Positions 37,108-50,200 of a stretch of DNA of 64,000 bases are shown in pieces (the stretch's first letter is position 1; each line of letters starts with the position of its first letter). The position numbers and the translations under genes were made by a program. Source of the stretch: Apteryx mantelli (taxonomy: Eukaryota > Chordata > Aves > Apterygiformes > Apterygidae). Under the pieces are notes generated by a model. The model was not told where the DNA came from and made no database searches. It saw nothing but the letters and a program-made list of their open reading frames with translations. The stretch lies in contig NC_089979.1 in the NCBI RefSeq assembly GCF_036417845.1, positions 116,035,415-116,099,414 of the forward strand, in the 5' to 3' direction.

Positions 37108-37737
37108 GGAGAAAGCAGGGCACTAAGTAGGATTGCAACCCTGGACTTCAGGAGAGCAAACTTTGGCCTCTTCAGGGACCTACTCGGAGGAATCCCATGG
37201 GTTAGGGCCCTAGAAGGAAGGGGCATTCAAGAGAGCTGGTTAATAATCAAGGATCACTTTCTCCAAGCTCAAGAGTGGTGCATCCCTATGAGTAGGAAGT
37301 CAAACAAAGGGGGCAGGAGATCTGTGTGGATGAGCAGGGAGCTCCTGGCAAAACTCAACCAGAAGAAGGAAGTATACAGAAAGTGGAAAAGGGGACAGGC
37401 CACTTGGGAGGAATATAGGAACATTGTCAGAGTATGCAGGGATGTGAGGAGGAAGGCTACGGCCTGTTTGGAATTAAATCTGGCAAGAGATGTCAAGGAC
37501 AACAAGAAGGGCTTCTTCAAATACATCAGTAGCAAAAGGAAGACTAGGGAAAATGTGGGCCCTTTGCTGAATGGGGTGGGTGCCCTAGTGACGAAGAATG
37601 CAGAGAAGGCAGAGTTACTGAATGCCTTCTTTGCTTCAGTCTTTACTGCTCAGGCCAGCCCTCAGGAACCCCAGACCCTGGAGACAGGAGAGAAAGTCTG
37701 GAGAAAGGAAGTCTTTCCCTTGGTTGAGGATGATTGA
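37108..37737 (+). pseudogene. CR1 ORF2, linker between endonuclease and RT
   Basis: Same frame as the endonuclease segment. It is open from 37108 through [17 protein letters not shown] and the basic stretch [12 protein letters not shown], the ...[20 protein letters not shown] block and [11 protein letters not shown]. It then meets a second TGA at 37735-37737 after VEDD, where relatives continue into VRDHL. There is no indel in the whole segment. Confidence 0.9.
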
Positions 37738-39225
37738 GTTAGAGATCATTTAGGCAAACCTGACACCCAGAAATCCATGGACCCTGATGGGATGCACCCA
37801 CGAGTGCTGAAGGAGCTGGCAGATGTTATTGCTGGGCCACTCTCCATCATCTTTGAAAGGTCATGGAGAACAGGAGAGGTGCCTGAGGACTGGAAGAAAG
37901 CCAATGTCGCTCCAGTCTTCAAAAAGGGCAAGAAGGAGGACCCAGGAAACTACAGGCCAGTCAGCCTCACCGCCATCCCTGGAAAGGTGATGGAGCAGCT
38001 CATCCTGGAGGCCATCTCCAAGCACGTGGAGGACAAGAAGGTGATCAGGAGTAGTCAGCATGGCTTCACCAAGGGGAAATCATGCTTAACCAATCTGATA
38101 GCCTTCTCTGATGGAATGACTGGCTGGGTAGATGAGGGGAGAGCAGTGGATGTTGTCTACCTTGACTTCAGCAAGGCTTTTGACACTGTCTCCCATAACA
38201 TCCTCATAGACAAGCTCAGGAAGTGTGGGCTAGATGAGCGGACAGTGAGGTGGACTGAGAACTGGCTGAATGGCAGAGCTCAGAGGGTTGTGATCAGCGG
38301 CGCAGAATCTAGTTGGAGGCCTGTAGCTAGCGGTGTCCCCCAGGGGTCAGTCCTGGGTCCAGTCTTGTTCAACTTCTTCATCAATGACCTGGATGAAGGG
38401 ACAGAGTGCACCCTCAGCAAGTTTGCTGATGATACAAAACTGGGAGGAGTGGCTGATACACCAGAGGGCTGTGCTGCCATTCAGAGAGACCTGGACAGGC
38501 TGGAGAGGTGGGCAGAGAGGAACCTCATGAAGTTCATCAAAGGCAAGTGCAGGGTCCTGCACCTAGGGAGGAATAACCCCCTGCACCAGGACAGGTTGGG
38601 GGTTGACCTGCTGGAAAGCAGCTCTGCTGAGAAGGACCTGGGAGTGCTGGTGGACACCAAGTTAAGCATGAGGCAGCAATGTGCCCTTGTGGCCAAGAAG
38701 GCCAACGGTATCCTGGGGTGCATCAGGAAGAGTGTTGCCAGCAGGTCGAGGGAGGTGATCCTGCCCCTCTACTCAGCCCTGGTGAGGCCCCATCCGGAGT
38801 ACTGCGTCCAGTTCTGGGCTCCCCAGTACAAGAGGGATGTGGCACTACTGGAGCAAGTCCAGCGAAGGGCTACAAAGATGATTAGGGGACTGGAGCATCT
38901 CTCTTATGAGGAAAGGCTGAGAGAGCTGGGCCTGTTTAGCCTAGAGAAGAGAAGACTGAGAGGAGATCTTATCAATGTGTACAAGTATCTAAAGGGAAGG
39001 TGTCAAGAGGATGGAGCCAGACTCTTTTCAGTGGTGCCCAGCAACAGGACAAGAGGCAACGGGCACAAACTGAAACACAGGAAGTTCCCTCTGAACATGA
39101 GGAAAAGCTTCTTCCCTGTGAGGGTGACAGAGCACTGGAACAGGTTGCCCAGAGAGGTTGTGGAGTCTCCTTCTCTGGAGATACTCAAAACGCGCCTGGA
39201 TGCGATCCTGTGCAACGTGCTCTAG
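37738..39225 (+). pseudogene. CR1 ORF2, reverse transcriptase segment
   Basis: It continues in the same frame, with [21 protein letters not shown] read directly after the second stop. It is open to the natural TAG stop after ILCNVL. RT motifs follow in order: [39 protein letters not shown] (first catalytic Asp), [22 protein letters not shown] (the catalytic DD pair) and [11 protein letters not shown]. The C-terminal domain has [20 protein letters not shown] and the conserved [18 protein letters not shown]2 totals 977 sense or stop-replaced codons, the family's usual length. All catalytic residues I can name are present, so only the two upstream nonsense codons break the ORF. Confidence 0.96.
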
Positions 39226-39309
39226 GTGACCCTGCTTGAGCAGGGAGGTTGGACTAGATGATCTCCAGAGGTCCCTTCCAACCTCAGCGATTCTGTGATT
39301 CTGTGATTC
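39226..39309 (+). repeat. CR1 3' UTR and terminal octamer repeat
   Basis: A short 3' UTR with the conserved 'ttggactagatgatctccag' and 'gtcccttccaacctcagcg', ending in tandem ATTCTGTG-type units. In CR1 this end is what the reverse transcriptase recognises. No A-tail is present. Confidence 0.95.
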
Positions 39310-42300
39310 AATGCCAGTACCATTATTTTGTCCTGCAAGGTACTGTGTACTTTGTGGAAAAATGTCTTTTTTAAAGCAATATTCATAGTGAAAAGTGACC
39401 ACTTACTTAGGTTACATGAAGAGAACAATGTCAGAGTAAACATCATTAGAGAGGAGCCTTTGTGGAGCTGATATTCAATGGTCAGTATATATTTCAGTTA
39501 CATAACAAGGTTGCTTCATTTCAAGCACTTTCCAACCATCAAGTGTCTCTTTGCCAGTAGTTTAATTATATGCCCATTCTTTGGTAGGTTTCCTGCTTAT
39601 CAGTGATGAAACATCAGAACAATAACTGCTAATATCAGGAAATTTTGCAGAGACAAAAGCAAGCTGCTTCTCTTTTATAACAGTCCAGTGAGACCACAGA
39701 GGGCTTGCTTTCTGTTCAGCAGAACCAGGAAATTATTAACATAAAACATGATAGAAAGGGTGTTCAGTTCTTCCAGCAAGTAGGTTTTGAAAGCAAGTTG
39801 AATTGAATTGAACCCTCTTCCAATTACATGAACTCTGATCCATTCACGATTTTGCAGGAGAGCAGCAGCAGATGCCCACCTTCTGTGGCCACTTTCAAGA
39901 TTGCTCCCACACGTATGGTGGAAATGTTGGGAGGACCAAACCATGACCATGTGAAAGCAGCATTGCGGGTCCCAACTGAAAGTCCTCCACTGGTAAGTAA
40001 ACCCACTTTTCTATTGGCACTGATGATTAATTCCAGTTTTGTAGAGGCCAGACCTATGAATGCACTTACAACTCAGAACAAAAGTTGCAGCTGAGCACCT
40101 GTAAAGCCATGAGAGAGGAGATCCTGCTCCCTTCACTGCCCCTCTGAGCCTCTCACCTATAGCAGAGAGGAGGGGAGATGCCGGAAGAGCGACGAGGGGA
40201 GGGAAAGGCAGGCATGGTCCAGTCCTCGTGCCAATTAATTTTTATTTTTTCCTGGAAAGTGGGACGGCTCCATCCATCCAGACAGCTTGCATGCCAGGCC
40301 TTGGGACACACTGTGCTCCTGTCCCTATATGGAGACACCGCAGCTCAGTTTGGGATCAGTGGTGGTGAGAATGGGAGGGGAGGCTGAATCTGTTTCACTC
40401 ATCTTTCTCAGGGCCCATACAGGCAGAAAGAAATCACTGCTTTGCTCCCTTCTCCACACATATCCTTTCTTTTCTTTCTTTTTTTTGACCTCAGCAGGCA
40501 GGGCTGGCCACCAGTTCCTGAAGGACAGGACCTGCTCCTCCTTCTCAACCTGCACAGGCTTTGCTCGATTGGGTGGCATTTGTGAAAGCCATTCCTTAAC
40601 CATTATGGGGAGATTTGGAAAATCAACTGCATGAGGCAAAATATCTACCAATTTTATGGTGCTGAGCTTAACTTCTCCTCTGTAAATGCAGACCCAATGT
40701 TACCCTTGGGCTTGTAAGCAGCCCTGTGCAGGATTGCATGAGACAGATGCGAAAGTAGCTTCTTGTTCTAGCTTAGCTGTGTAGACTCTTGCTAGTAGTA
40801 ATAGTAGAAAGCGATCAAACTTATTTTCATTCCAAAAGTCAAGAGCTTATATGTGCTTCTGCAGGGAGCAAATCTACCGACTGAGAAAGTACACAAACAG
40901 GGACCCTCTAAGAGCAGAAATAAATCCTGAAGCCTCTTGAGAATTTTCTCCCCTTGTTAAGTCTTTTATATTCATGTAAACACAAAATTCACCATAGTCT
41001 TGCATGGTGCACTGAAAAAGGTACCTTCCATCCCTCATTCTATGTAAAAGGACTTAATTTTAGTCAGAAGGAGAATGGAGGATTACTTTTTGCTAATTAG
41101 TTCTGAAAGTGATCGACTTTAGACAAATCACTCTCTCTATTGGGACTCCACAGTCGGTGTGAAAGTGATGCTAAATCATCCTGAAACCTTTCTGGTCCTC
41201 TACAGGATTCACTAGGGCCCAGTTTTAAAAAGTTCAGCTTTCTGATTTGGTTAAGAAAAGTCAACTGTGTGCATCCTTGATGACATGGTTGGCCTAGTTA
41301 TGGATACCTCTTATTTACACCTTGGCAGGGTATAAATAACAATGTCATGATTGAAAACATGAGGGCTGTGTGTTATTTCCTTCATGTCATAAAACTGGGA
41401 AGAGGGAACAGTTTTGTGTGGTTATTGATTTCCAGCTGCTTAATTAGTGTTTACAGTATCTCTCCTTGAAAATAGCCATGTGCATTTCATTCCCTGCTTG
41501 CTTGTTTAATTTAATTTAATCAATTGCTACACACCTGTTTCCACTTACTTAAAACAAGCATTATCTCCAGCATAACAAATATGAAACAACATTAAAAGTA
41601 ATTAATCTTTATCCTTGCTATGTTTCTCTTGGAGTAGTATAATTGAGAACCCAAACTATAAAATAATCAGATATCAAGCTTATACCTTAAAACACCAACA
41701 GACACATAAACCTTTCTTTAAATGGTACAGGCAGATTTGAACATAGCTGCAGAGAAAAAGAAGTAAGATGGCTTCTAGGATATTTGACAGGATGCTTTAT
41801 TACTGAATGATGGGAAGAGGCAACTTCAGAGGATATCCAGCAGATATTTCATAAATGATACCAAATAGGAATGAATAAATTCCTCTTTAATTTTATCATT
41901 TTTTCATTATTCCCAAGCACAGGTACCATTATATACTGCTTGCTTTCCTAATAAGATATAGAGAGACACATCCAGCTAAGTTTCCAGAACTCCTGCTTGT
42001 AAAACTAATCTTGAACTAGCTCAAAACCAATAAGGCAATTAAAAAAAAATCAACCCTTTTTTTCCCCTCTTTTAATGTTTTCTGAGGTCTTGTTGGTGCC
42101 AAGCATGGTGTCCGGAAGTCAGACAGAGCCAAGGTGCTGGCTTCGATCAGTGGCTGTCTTCTGCTGGGCTGTGCTGTAGCACTGCTCTTCCCGTAACACC
42201 CCCAGAAGGGTGTCTGGCTTGTCCCAGTTCATCTTTAAAAAACAGCTCCTAGACTCTCCTTTCGCCTCTGGAGAACATAAACACTAACAACCATGAAGAA

Positions 42301-44094
42301 GCAAGATTAACCAGAATGTCACTTGCTCTTTTACTTGCTATTAGCTGATAAATGAAATCAGCAGTGTGGAATTAGTGCCTGAGAAACCCTGTGCTTTCAC
42401 ATAGCCCCAGAATCACTCCAGCTGTCTTAGACTTTTGGGGTTGCTACCTGTCTCCTTCTGAGACCCTTTTCCTCCTTCCCTGTGGGATCCAAAGAGGTAA
42501 ATTTATTCCTACAAAGGGCATTAGTGACTGGAACAACAATTTCTTACAGTTTGTATGTCTCCCCTGCTGGATCTTGACTTCTGACTGTGGACACAAACAG
42601 CGATAATTTAATGCAATAGGAGAAACTCCCAGAGACCCCAGATTAAACTGAGGAATTTTTTTTCTTTCAAATTTGTCTTCTTTATTTCTTTTTTCAGTGT
42701 CTGGCGATCCCCAGCGAGTCTGACATAAGTCCCTAACTCAGCTGGTTTCTGCAAACAGAACATTGCCAGATGACGGCTCACGCTTCACTGATGATGTTCT
42801 GTCATCTTTCGGTGCTAACCATGGATCAGTGTCTGTCTCTACAGCCTTTTTAATAGGTACTTTATTATTTTGACACATTTCCTTCCCTCTTGTTAATCTA
42901 GGGATTAACAGTGACATGTCTAAATTCATGCTTAACTGTGTTAACATTATCCCTCTTGTATTGAATTTGCTGTGATCCCACACGGTTAGCTTCTTAACAA
43001 AAGACCAACACATCCTCTTGTTTAAATATTCCCGCGGAGACTCTCTGAGGTTCTCCTTGTAGGCTCTAAAGCTTTACCTGGCATGCTGGATACAATATAG
43101 AGCATAAAAAAGCCTGAATCTGAGATGATATGATATAAAATCAGTGGAGCTCTCATAGCAGAAGTAAAGAATAAAAGAGTAAAGAAGGAGTAAAACAATA
43201 AACCATGGGAAAAACAGTAACAGAAAAGTGTCTGCACAGTCCTGCAGCACATGGGAAAAATCACTTATCCACTTCAAGGTCCTAGCCAGGACTTGCAAAC
43301 TTATTCTGACCAGACACTTTGCTGATGTCCGGTGCTGGATTTTCTCCACCATAGATAGGTGTCTCCTTTCCATAGCTGCATTGGGTGGGCAAGCAATGTG
43401 CTACGACCTTCCCTGCCTTCCTTGCAGATCCTTTCTTGGGAAAGAGAGGACCCCCTTTCCTGATAGCTATTCTGACACGTAAGCGCTGGAACTCAGAGGA
43501 GCTCAGACTTTCAGCTTTTCCTGTTTGCAGCCACCCCTACTTCTGACTCATCATTTCTCTTGCTGCTTTTCTCCTCAGTCCTCGCTACACTTCTCTCTCT
43601 TCCTCTTGCCTTCATTCTAGTCCCAAACCTTTTGTCAGCTCAACCCCTCTTCTTCCATGGAGTTTTTTCTTGACTTGGATAAGGAGACTGTAGGTTTCCC
43701 ATAACACCTCTAACGATGCTAGTGAAATAGCTATAATTGAGCAAAGACTCAGATTTGGCAAGGGCTGAACTTTGAGAAAAGGCTCAGAAAAGAGAAAAGT
43801 GCTTGAGGCAGAGCATTTGTTTACAAGTTATGACAATTCTGCTCAAAATTCACAAGAATTCTTGGATCTCTTCTCCTAGGGAATTTCTGATGAAAGAAGT
43901 ACCACTACAGACTCAGCTCTGCTGTGAGATTGAAGAACGGCAGCAGAAACGAGTAGCTGTAATGAAGCTGACCTTGTAAACTGGACCAGACGTGATACTT
44001 GCTGGAATCTGTTACAACCTCAGAAAGAAATGCACCAAGTTAAAATATGGAAACCTTGTTGCTAGGAGCCAGCCAGATTTGGATGGAAAAGGTT
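39310..44094. other. Intergenic DNA between CR1 copies
   Basis: No exon or element that I can support. Short open frames, for example about 39,830-40,650 on both strands, overlap one another and lack motifs. The region around 41,480-41,620 is AT-rich with homeodomain-like TAATTA words but has no clear structure. Confidence 0.5.
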
Positions 44095-44513
44095 AAGGAG
44101 TTGGAGGAACTGCCTGGAGAGAAGAGACCGAAAGGGCTGGGTCTTTTCAGGTAGGAGAGGCTGAGTTCCTCGGGGTTTACAGAATCAGAAAAGTGGTGGA
44201 TAAGGTGAATGCAGAACTCTTATGCACCAAGTCCTGCAGTTCTAGAATTAGGAGTCATTCACCAAAAGTAAGAGATTAGTTTAAAACCAATAAAAGAAAA
44301 TACTTGTGTACTGTGTAAGTAGTGATTTTCTGGCATTTGTGGATTTCTGGCATTTGTTTCCACAGTGCGTAGTGGAAGCACATAGTAGGAGGGTACAGAA
44401 AGGATTAGGCATATGAATGGACAAAAAGGCAGGATGGTTTCTCTCTGAGTGGGATGTTGCATTAGATGACCTCAAGAGGTTCCTTCCAACCTGTGTTTCT
44501 GTGATTCTATGAC
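44095..44513 (+). mobile_element. Old, diverged CR1 LINE tail
   Basis: The 5' part has 'gagaagagaccgaaaggg' and 'ctgggtcttttcaggtagga', the CR1 ORF2 C-terminal region. The 3' end has 'attagatgacctcaagaggt', 'tccttccaacctgtg' and a final TTTCTGTGATTCTATGA. The middle is strongly diverged, and a 17-bp-period duplication lies at 44328-44357. It is an independent, much older copy than the one at 35,960. Confidence 0.8.
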
Positions 44514-45339
44514 ATTAGCAGATCCTAATGGGGATAGGCAGAAGTACTATAACATCCCATGTTCAAAAATTATGGCTGCTGTGGACATATGAGGGGGACA
44601 GACTGCAGAAAGCTGGCCAGGCTCTCCCTAAAAACATTTCCTCATTCCTCTGTCAAAGCTGGAGTCCTGTCTCAGATGGTCTGGCCCTATAGAACATTTC
44701 TTATTTCCTTAACCACTGGATGCTATAACAAGGGCCCAGATAGCCTTGTACAAAAACTACTCTCATGTGCTGTGTCTTAATCTGACTGTGATCTTTATCC
44801 CCTTTGCTTCTGTGTGGTCCTCAAGTTCTTATAAGTGTCTCTGGGAAGAGCACTAAGTGAATTTATTTCCTCGGGTTTCTGGTGGAGGGCTAAGGCAGCT
44901 TAATTATTTCACAAAAGAAACCCTATGTGTTGGACCCAACCCTTTGGGCTACCACTAAATAGGTGAGTTACACATGCTATCTTCTGCTTCATCCCTCCTT
45001 TCTCTACTTTCAGGTCTCTCATTTTATTTATACCTGGTCTGCTGGTGCTCTGGTGCTACTGGTGGTCCCCACCTACAACTTTTCCCCAGTGTTCCTCATA
45101 AGCCTCCTCACTCACCTCTTGCCCAGTGGCAGTCAGTGTGGCTGCCACCTGCAGTGACACCAGTCACTTTGCTGTGCACATCTCTGAGGGCAGAATGTGA
45201 TGAGCTGGCTAGGCAGCAGCTGGGTGCAGGCTGCTGACATCATGGAGCTGTTGCATCATCACCCATAATGAAATTTTTTAGGGACCAGCTGTTCCTAGTT
45301 TCTCTGGATGTCTCACTCCAGCTCTCCTCCACCCTTGGC

Positions 45340-45366
<27 letters not shown>
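45340..45366. repeat. (CA)n microsatellite
   Basis: About 13 CA units followed by TCAC and TCCC degenerate repeats. Confidence 0.95.
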
Positions 45367-45370
<4 letters not shown>

Positions 45371-45997
45371 TCACTCTCCCTCCCTCCCTCCTACTCTTCC
45401 ATCTCTATGGGCTAGTTCAGATAAAGTGTAAGCCCAAGGAAGGAAAGGCTTGTCTGGAATGGGAGTGTGAGCCTCCCTTACATTTGCCTGGGCTGGCCTG
45501 GTTTGGGGTGACTCAAGTGCCCTTGCTTCCATTTCTCTTTGTTAAATGGGACAAGTACACCAACAGACGCAGCTACCCTGATTCCAGCGTGTTCTGCTTT
45601 GATTAGAGAAATGCTAGATTTGGAACAGCTCTCCTGATGCCATGAGTAATTGCTATTCCTTGTAGATCAAAAATCAAGGATGCTGAAGCTCCTATGCAGG
45701 GCATTACAAACTTGATTACAAACTGATACAGCCGATCCCAGTTTTCAAGTAATTAGATTTTTTTTCTTTTTTAAGTGACTATAACTATTCCCTTCTCCCC
45801 ATAATTTCTCTCCTGGTCAGGAGCTTAGAAAGACTCTGGAAATTCTAGGCAACCTTTAAAAAACTAAATCACCAGCAAGATAATACTTAACTGCTGACCT
45901 TTTTTTCACACCTTGCTTTACAGTAAGGCTGGAATAGCTGAACTTGAGCTGGCTGTCAGAGAATGGAAGCTCTATTTATTGAGAAAGGTGTATATTA

Positions 45998-46055
45998 GTG
46001 TCCCTGTTTCACCAGTTGGGAACTGATGTAAAGCAATTTCCCAAAAGTGTGTACA
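45998..46055 (-). mobile_element. MIR-like SINE remnant (antisense)
   Basis: 'tgtccctgtttcaccagttg' then 'gggaactgatgtaaagcaat' resembles the complement of the MIR core (ccattttacagatggggaactgag...taagtaacttgcc). Diverged. Confidence 0.4.
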
Positions 46056-47024
46056 GTGAAATGCAATGGGGTATGGGAATCTTGGGGTGGGGGCAGCAGT
46101 CATCTTCACCATCCCTCTGGAATACAGGCCCCTCATCCTGCCCCTTTTTGGGACCCCCACAGCCTGCCACCCTAGGCAGCTGCTTGCTTTGCCTAATACT
46201 TACTATAGCCATTCCTGGAGGCAGCGGGCTAAGCAGAGAGCACAAAAAGTGGTATTTGTGTTGAGGGTGGGGGGATATTTTCCCTGTCTGTGTATTTGCA
46301 GAAGCCTTTTGCAGGTGACAGAGTCAGAAATTCCCAGCTATGTAAACCTGCAGCAGGCAAGGGACACACATGTTGTGTCAACGTCTTCAGGTTGGGCCCT
46401 GGGGAGCCCTCAGGCTCCCCCAGGATAAAAGATGGAAAACACCTTCCTTAGCTCATAGACCTTCAGTCTCTTGGGCTTCTTGCCTCCTCACTTCTTCTGT
46501 GACTGTCATTAGCAATAAGCACTAATGTACTAACAGGCTTCTTTTGTATTTTAATGGGAAAAATGTAATTTCGGGAAAATGCTGTCAGGTTCTGCATTAT
46601 TTGTCATGATAATAAATGTTTCCCGTATTCAGGTTGAATAGCCACAATGGGACACACCTGTGTCTCTCTTCCTAGCTTTGATCTGTGCTAATTGAGTGAG
46701 TGATGTGCCCACTGAAAGACAATGGAAAAGAAAGAAATGAAGATGGATGAATTCTAATGCATCTCTCCAGTGACGTGAGGATAGCATTGTTTCATGTTCT
46801 CTTTAATTCCTGGAAGTCTCAAATGTTCTAATTCTGAGTTTTCCCATTTGATAGGAAAATTGCATTTTTGTTCATGCTTCAGCCTCTTTTACCCATATCC
46901 ATTTCTATGGGGAAGATCAAAGCCTTGTTTCCGAAGCAGAGGGAGTTAAAACAGTGAACAGCCTTATAAACTGACACTGCAGCTGTTTCTGAAGTAGCAA
47001 TGGATCTTAATGAAAGGCTGCTCA

Positions 47025-47290
47025 TAAAATTATTATCACAGCAGCAAGCAGAGGTCCCAACTGATATTGGGCCCCTATTGTGCCAGGCACTGTATGAACA
47101 CATTATGAGAGAATAACTTCTCTGCAAGGAATTTAAAATCTCATTAGATAAGAAAGAAAGAAGCTGTGCCATGAATAAAGGTCCCCATGGGGTTAAAAAA
47201 AAAATGCTTTGGCCACATGGAAAGCACATGGTAAAGCCAAGAATACAACCCAGGGTTGCTGCCACACAGGCAAACTGACAGCCCTGGAAG
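47025..47290 (+). mobile_element. Ancient amniote interspersed repeat remnant
   Basis: The phrases 'gcagaggtcccaactgat', 'gggcccctattgtgccaggc', 'actgtatgaacacattatga' and further on 'aagaatacaacccagggttg' occur in the order seen in a very old repeat common in turtles, crocodilians and birds (...ccccattgtgctaggcactgtacaaacac...). I cannot name the family with certainty. Confidence 0.5.
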
Positions 47291-50200
47291 AGAAAGTCAT
47301 TCCTGTCTATCAGCTCAAGACCAACTTATTCTCATTGCTTGAGGCCAAGATTTGTGACTTTTTTTCAAACACAGATTCCAATCCTGCATGTGCAAAGTCC
47401 TGGGACTGACCAAGGGTACATCAGTGCCATGCACCAGGATGCCTTCTTTAAGCCAATGTCAAATCTACTTTGGACTTGAAGTTGGAAGGGGCTGAAATCC
47501 CAGGATACTACTTTTCTTGCAGTCTGTTGGCAGCATTGACAATTAGGCGATTGATGCATTAACATGCCAGAGAGGCTCTGATGTTTATTCATGTGCTGCC
47601 CTCCAGGGTTTATTGAATTGATGCCTGGTAAAGCAACTAATGGGAGCCCTTGGCAGGGTACCGTAGATGGATTTCCTGATTATCTCTCTGGATTTTATAC
47701 TATCTAGCAAAATCAATATCAAAGCTGCTGCACAATGCAGCCTCTTTTAGCTTCAGGGTTTAAAGATTTATTGGGCATCAGGGAAAGACAATGAAGGCAA
47801 AAAACAATGACAGAAGAAGTAAAATTCGAGTGACACAAATTGCTACAGAACTATGGTGAACAAAATCAAAAGCATTTTCTACAGTTTCTAGCTAAAGTAC
47901 TGCAATTTCTCCACCTACCTTTTCTTCTTCTTTTTTTTAAGTCACACAATGTCACAAGGTCAATTTTCCTCAGATTTCAAATTTGCAAACTGCCTAGCGC
48001 TAAGCAATGCAGCCCCCCGCAAGATATGTCTGCTGTCTTGTGAGCCCACAAGCTAATTTGTATGGTTCTAGCTAAAGTAAAGTAGAGCAATGATGATAAA
48101 GGATACTCAATCAGATACATTATTATTTCATTAATTCTGTGGAGTTATCACTAAGATTCCCAGCATATTTGCTTATGACTGCCCTAAAGCAAAATAAATG
48201 CTAGAGTTTAAAAGGCTGGTAATACTGCAAGTAGAAGGAAAAGTGGGTACACAGCCAAATTCTTATGCTTACCTGTGCTATCCCAAACTTCCTTGGTCAC
48301 AAAATTGGCACATGTTTTCTTTTCTCTCCCATCTTCAATAGCAGTATTATAGGCTCAATTCAGCCATCCTCGTAACATACTTGAAGGAGTTATGAAACGA
48401 AATATCACTTCTTGTGCTCAAGGAGTAGTCAAAAGATTTTTCCCTTTCCCATTGCTTAGTACATTTTTATTGCTACAAGATTGCAGCTTAACTGTTAAAA
48501 CAACATGTATTGCTTCAAAGTTTATCTAACCATAAATGCAAACAGGTTCAAAATAACAATATATTTATGGAAGTCTAAGTGTTGCATTTGGGGAAACCCT
48601 ATCTCCTGCACAATTTGCATGAAATTATTTTATAATTAAAGTGAAATGAGGAACTGGACTGCGTAAACCAATTATCTAAAGACTATTCAAACAGTAAAGT
48701 TTTATTAGTAAGAGTGAAATTCAATCCTAGTTGAGAATACAAATGGTAGAATTCAAATGGTGCCACAGGGCTCACGTGGTCTTTGTAATCCAGAATAACT
48801 GTCATCTACCACTACTGTCATCTGTATACATGGACATATACAGGCACACAGCGGTTTTTAACATCACATACATACAGAGCTTTTATCTAGCCTGTTGCAG
48901 TGGCAGTTAAAAAATTTTTTTTTTTTTTAATGAGAGGAATCACAGCCTTTGTGAGGTAAGGAACCATCTTAACAGTCCTTTCTTCCAGGTCTTCAGCACT
49001 GGCATCACTCTATATCCTTCACCATGGTCTTTATCTGTCTTCCTCTATAAACTGAGGTACAACATCAGCAAGTGCACGTTCAGTCACTCTGTAGTGATGC
49101 TTTTATTTGCTCATAAGCCAGTGGAGAGAAAAAAATACTAAGCCAAATTTATTGTTGATTCCACCAAAAAGTTACATAAGGGATGTTTTAGTCCTGTTTC
49201 CTTTCTGCCTAGAGATATTGTCATAATTAATCCCAGCAGCTTCAAAGGAGTCAACCACAAATCTTGAAGTATAAACTCTTAAACACTTAGTAGTGTGGAA
49301 GTGGTGTACAAATCCCATGAGGGCTCTCAAGGAAGGGGCAAATTTCACTCAGTAAAATTCATGGCCCAGTAGGGTGTTGAGAATCTTGTCAGTTCCTGTT
49401 TTTCCCCTTCTCCTCCCACTCATTTTATTACCCTGAACATCTGTGGAAGCATCGAGGTGCAGGCAGCCTCAGGGCTGCTCTGCGTGTTTGACTCCATTTT
49501 CTCCTTGCATGTGCAAATGCTACTTCTATTTGCACCTTCACACAGCTGTGACTTGCAGCAACAAAGCCTAAATGACACCTAAGTTCCCTCCAGAGCATTA
49601 AACAAGCAAGGCAGTAGGACATGTCACAATCAGGGAAGTGCTAAGCTAAAAGCAGAAGTACAAAGTGCGCTGCTTTGAAAATGAACTAATTGAATTTCTT
49701 TGCTGTAATCCAAATCAGAGAAGTATTTTCTCAGCTCTTTTTCTGCATGAATTCAGGTTCTGCACACTCCCCAGGAAACAGAGCCAGGATTCAGGTTCAA
49801 AGTTTATAATGTAGGCAATTTTGCAATTCTAGTCTCTCTTTTTTTTTTCCATTAGATTTACATGAAGTAAATATGAAAATGAAGAAGACAACAAGGAGAC
49901 TATCCACAGTCAGAGTTTAGTGTTTAACTAAACATAGGGTGTGTTTGACATTTCATACACTGTCAGTGAGCTTCTGATTTGATACTGACAGCAGATACAG
50001 GCATCATAAAATTAGTCAGAGGTAGATTAGATTTCAGTAGTCAGATAAAAGCTGAAGTGTCTAGAACTATACAAGACAGTTTGGGCTTGACAATTAATAC
50101 TGGTTGAAGATCTGTGTTAAAATAAGAGTCTATAAGGATAATACCTTCTAGAGATATTTCCTAGGCTGAGTGCAAGTTCATAAGTTTCTTCATAAAAATA

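Larger units (their letters stand above)
35960..39309 (+). mobile_element. CR1 LINE, 5'-truncated, ORF2 nearly intact
   Basis: A non-LTR retrotransposon of the Chicken Repeat 1 clade, about 3.35 kb. In order it has the C-terminal part of ORF1 (SGNH hydrolase-like), a 5-nt gap, then ORF2 with an apurinic-type endonuclease and a reverse transcriptase. A short 3' UTR follows, with the conserved 'ggtcccttccaacctcagcg', ending GATTCTGTGATTCTGTGATTC without poly(A), as is typical for CR1. It is truncated inside ORF1 at the 5' end. It lies in the intergenic gap, opposite in orientation to both genes. The small number of breaks in ORF2 suggests a relatively recent insertion. Confidence 0.97.
44514..46999. 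other. Intergenic DNA
   Basis: No gene recognised. It contains a CA microsatellite (45340-45366) and a MIR-like trace (45,998-46,055, antisense, 'tccctgtttcaccagttggg'). Confidence 0.5.

Noticed and set aside
39028-39402. Minus-strand ORFs opposite the CR1 3' end
   Set aside because: Antisense shadows of CR1 ORF2.
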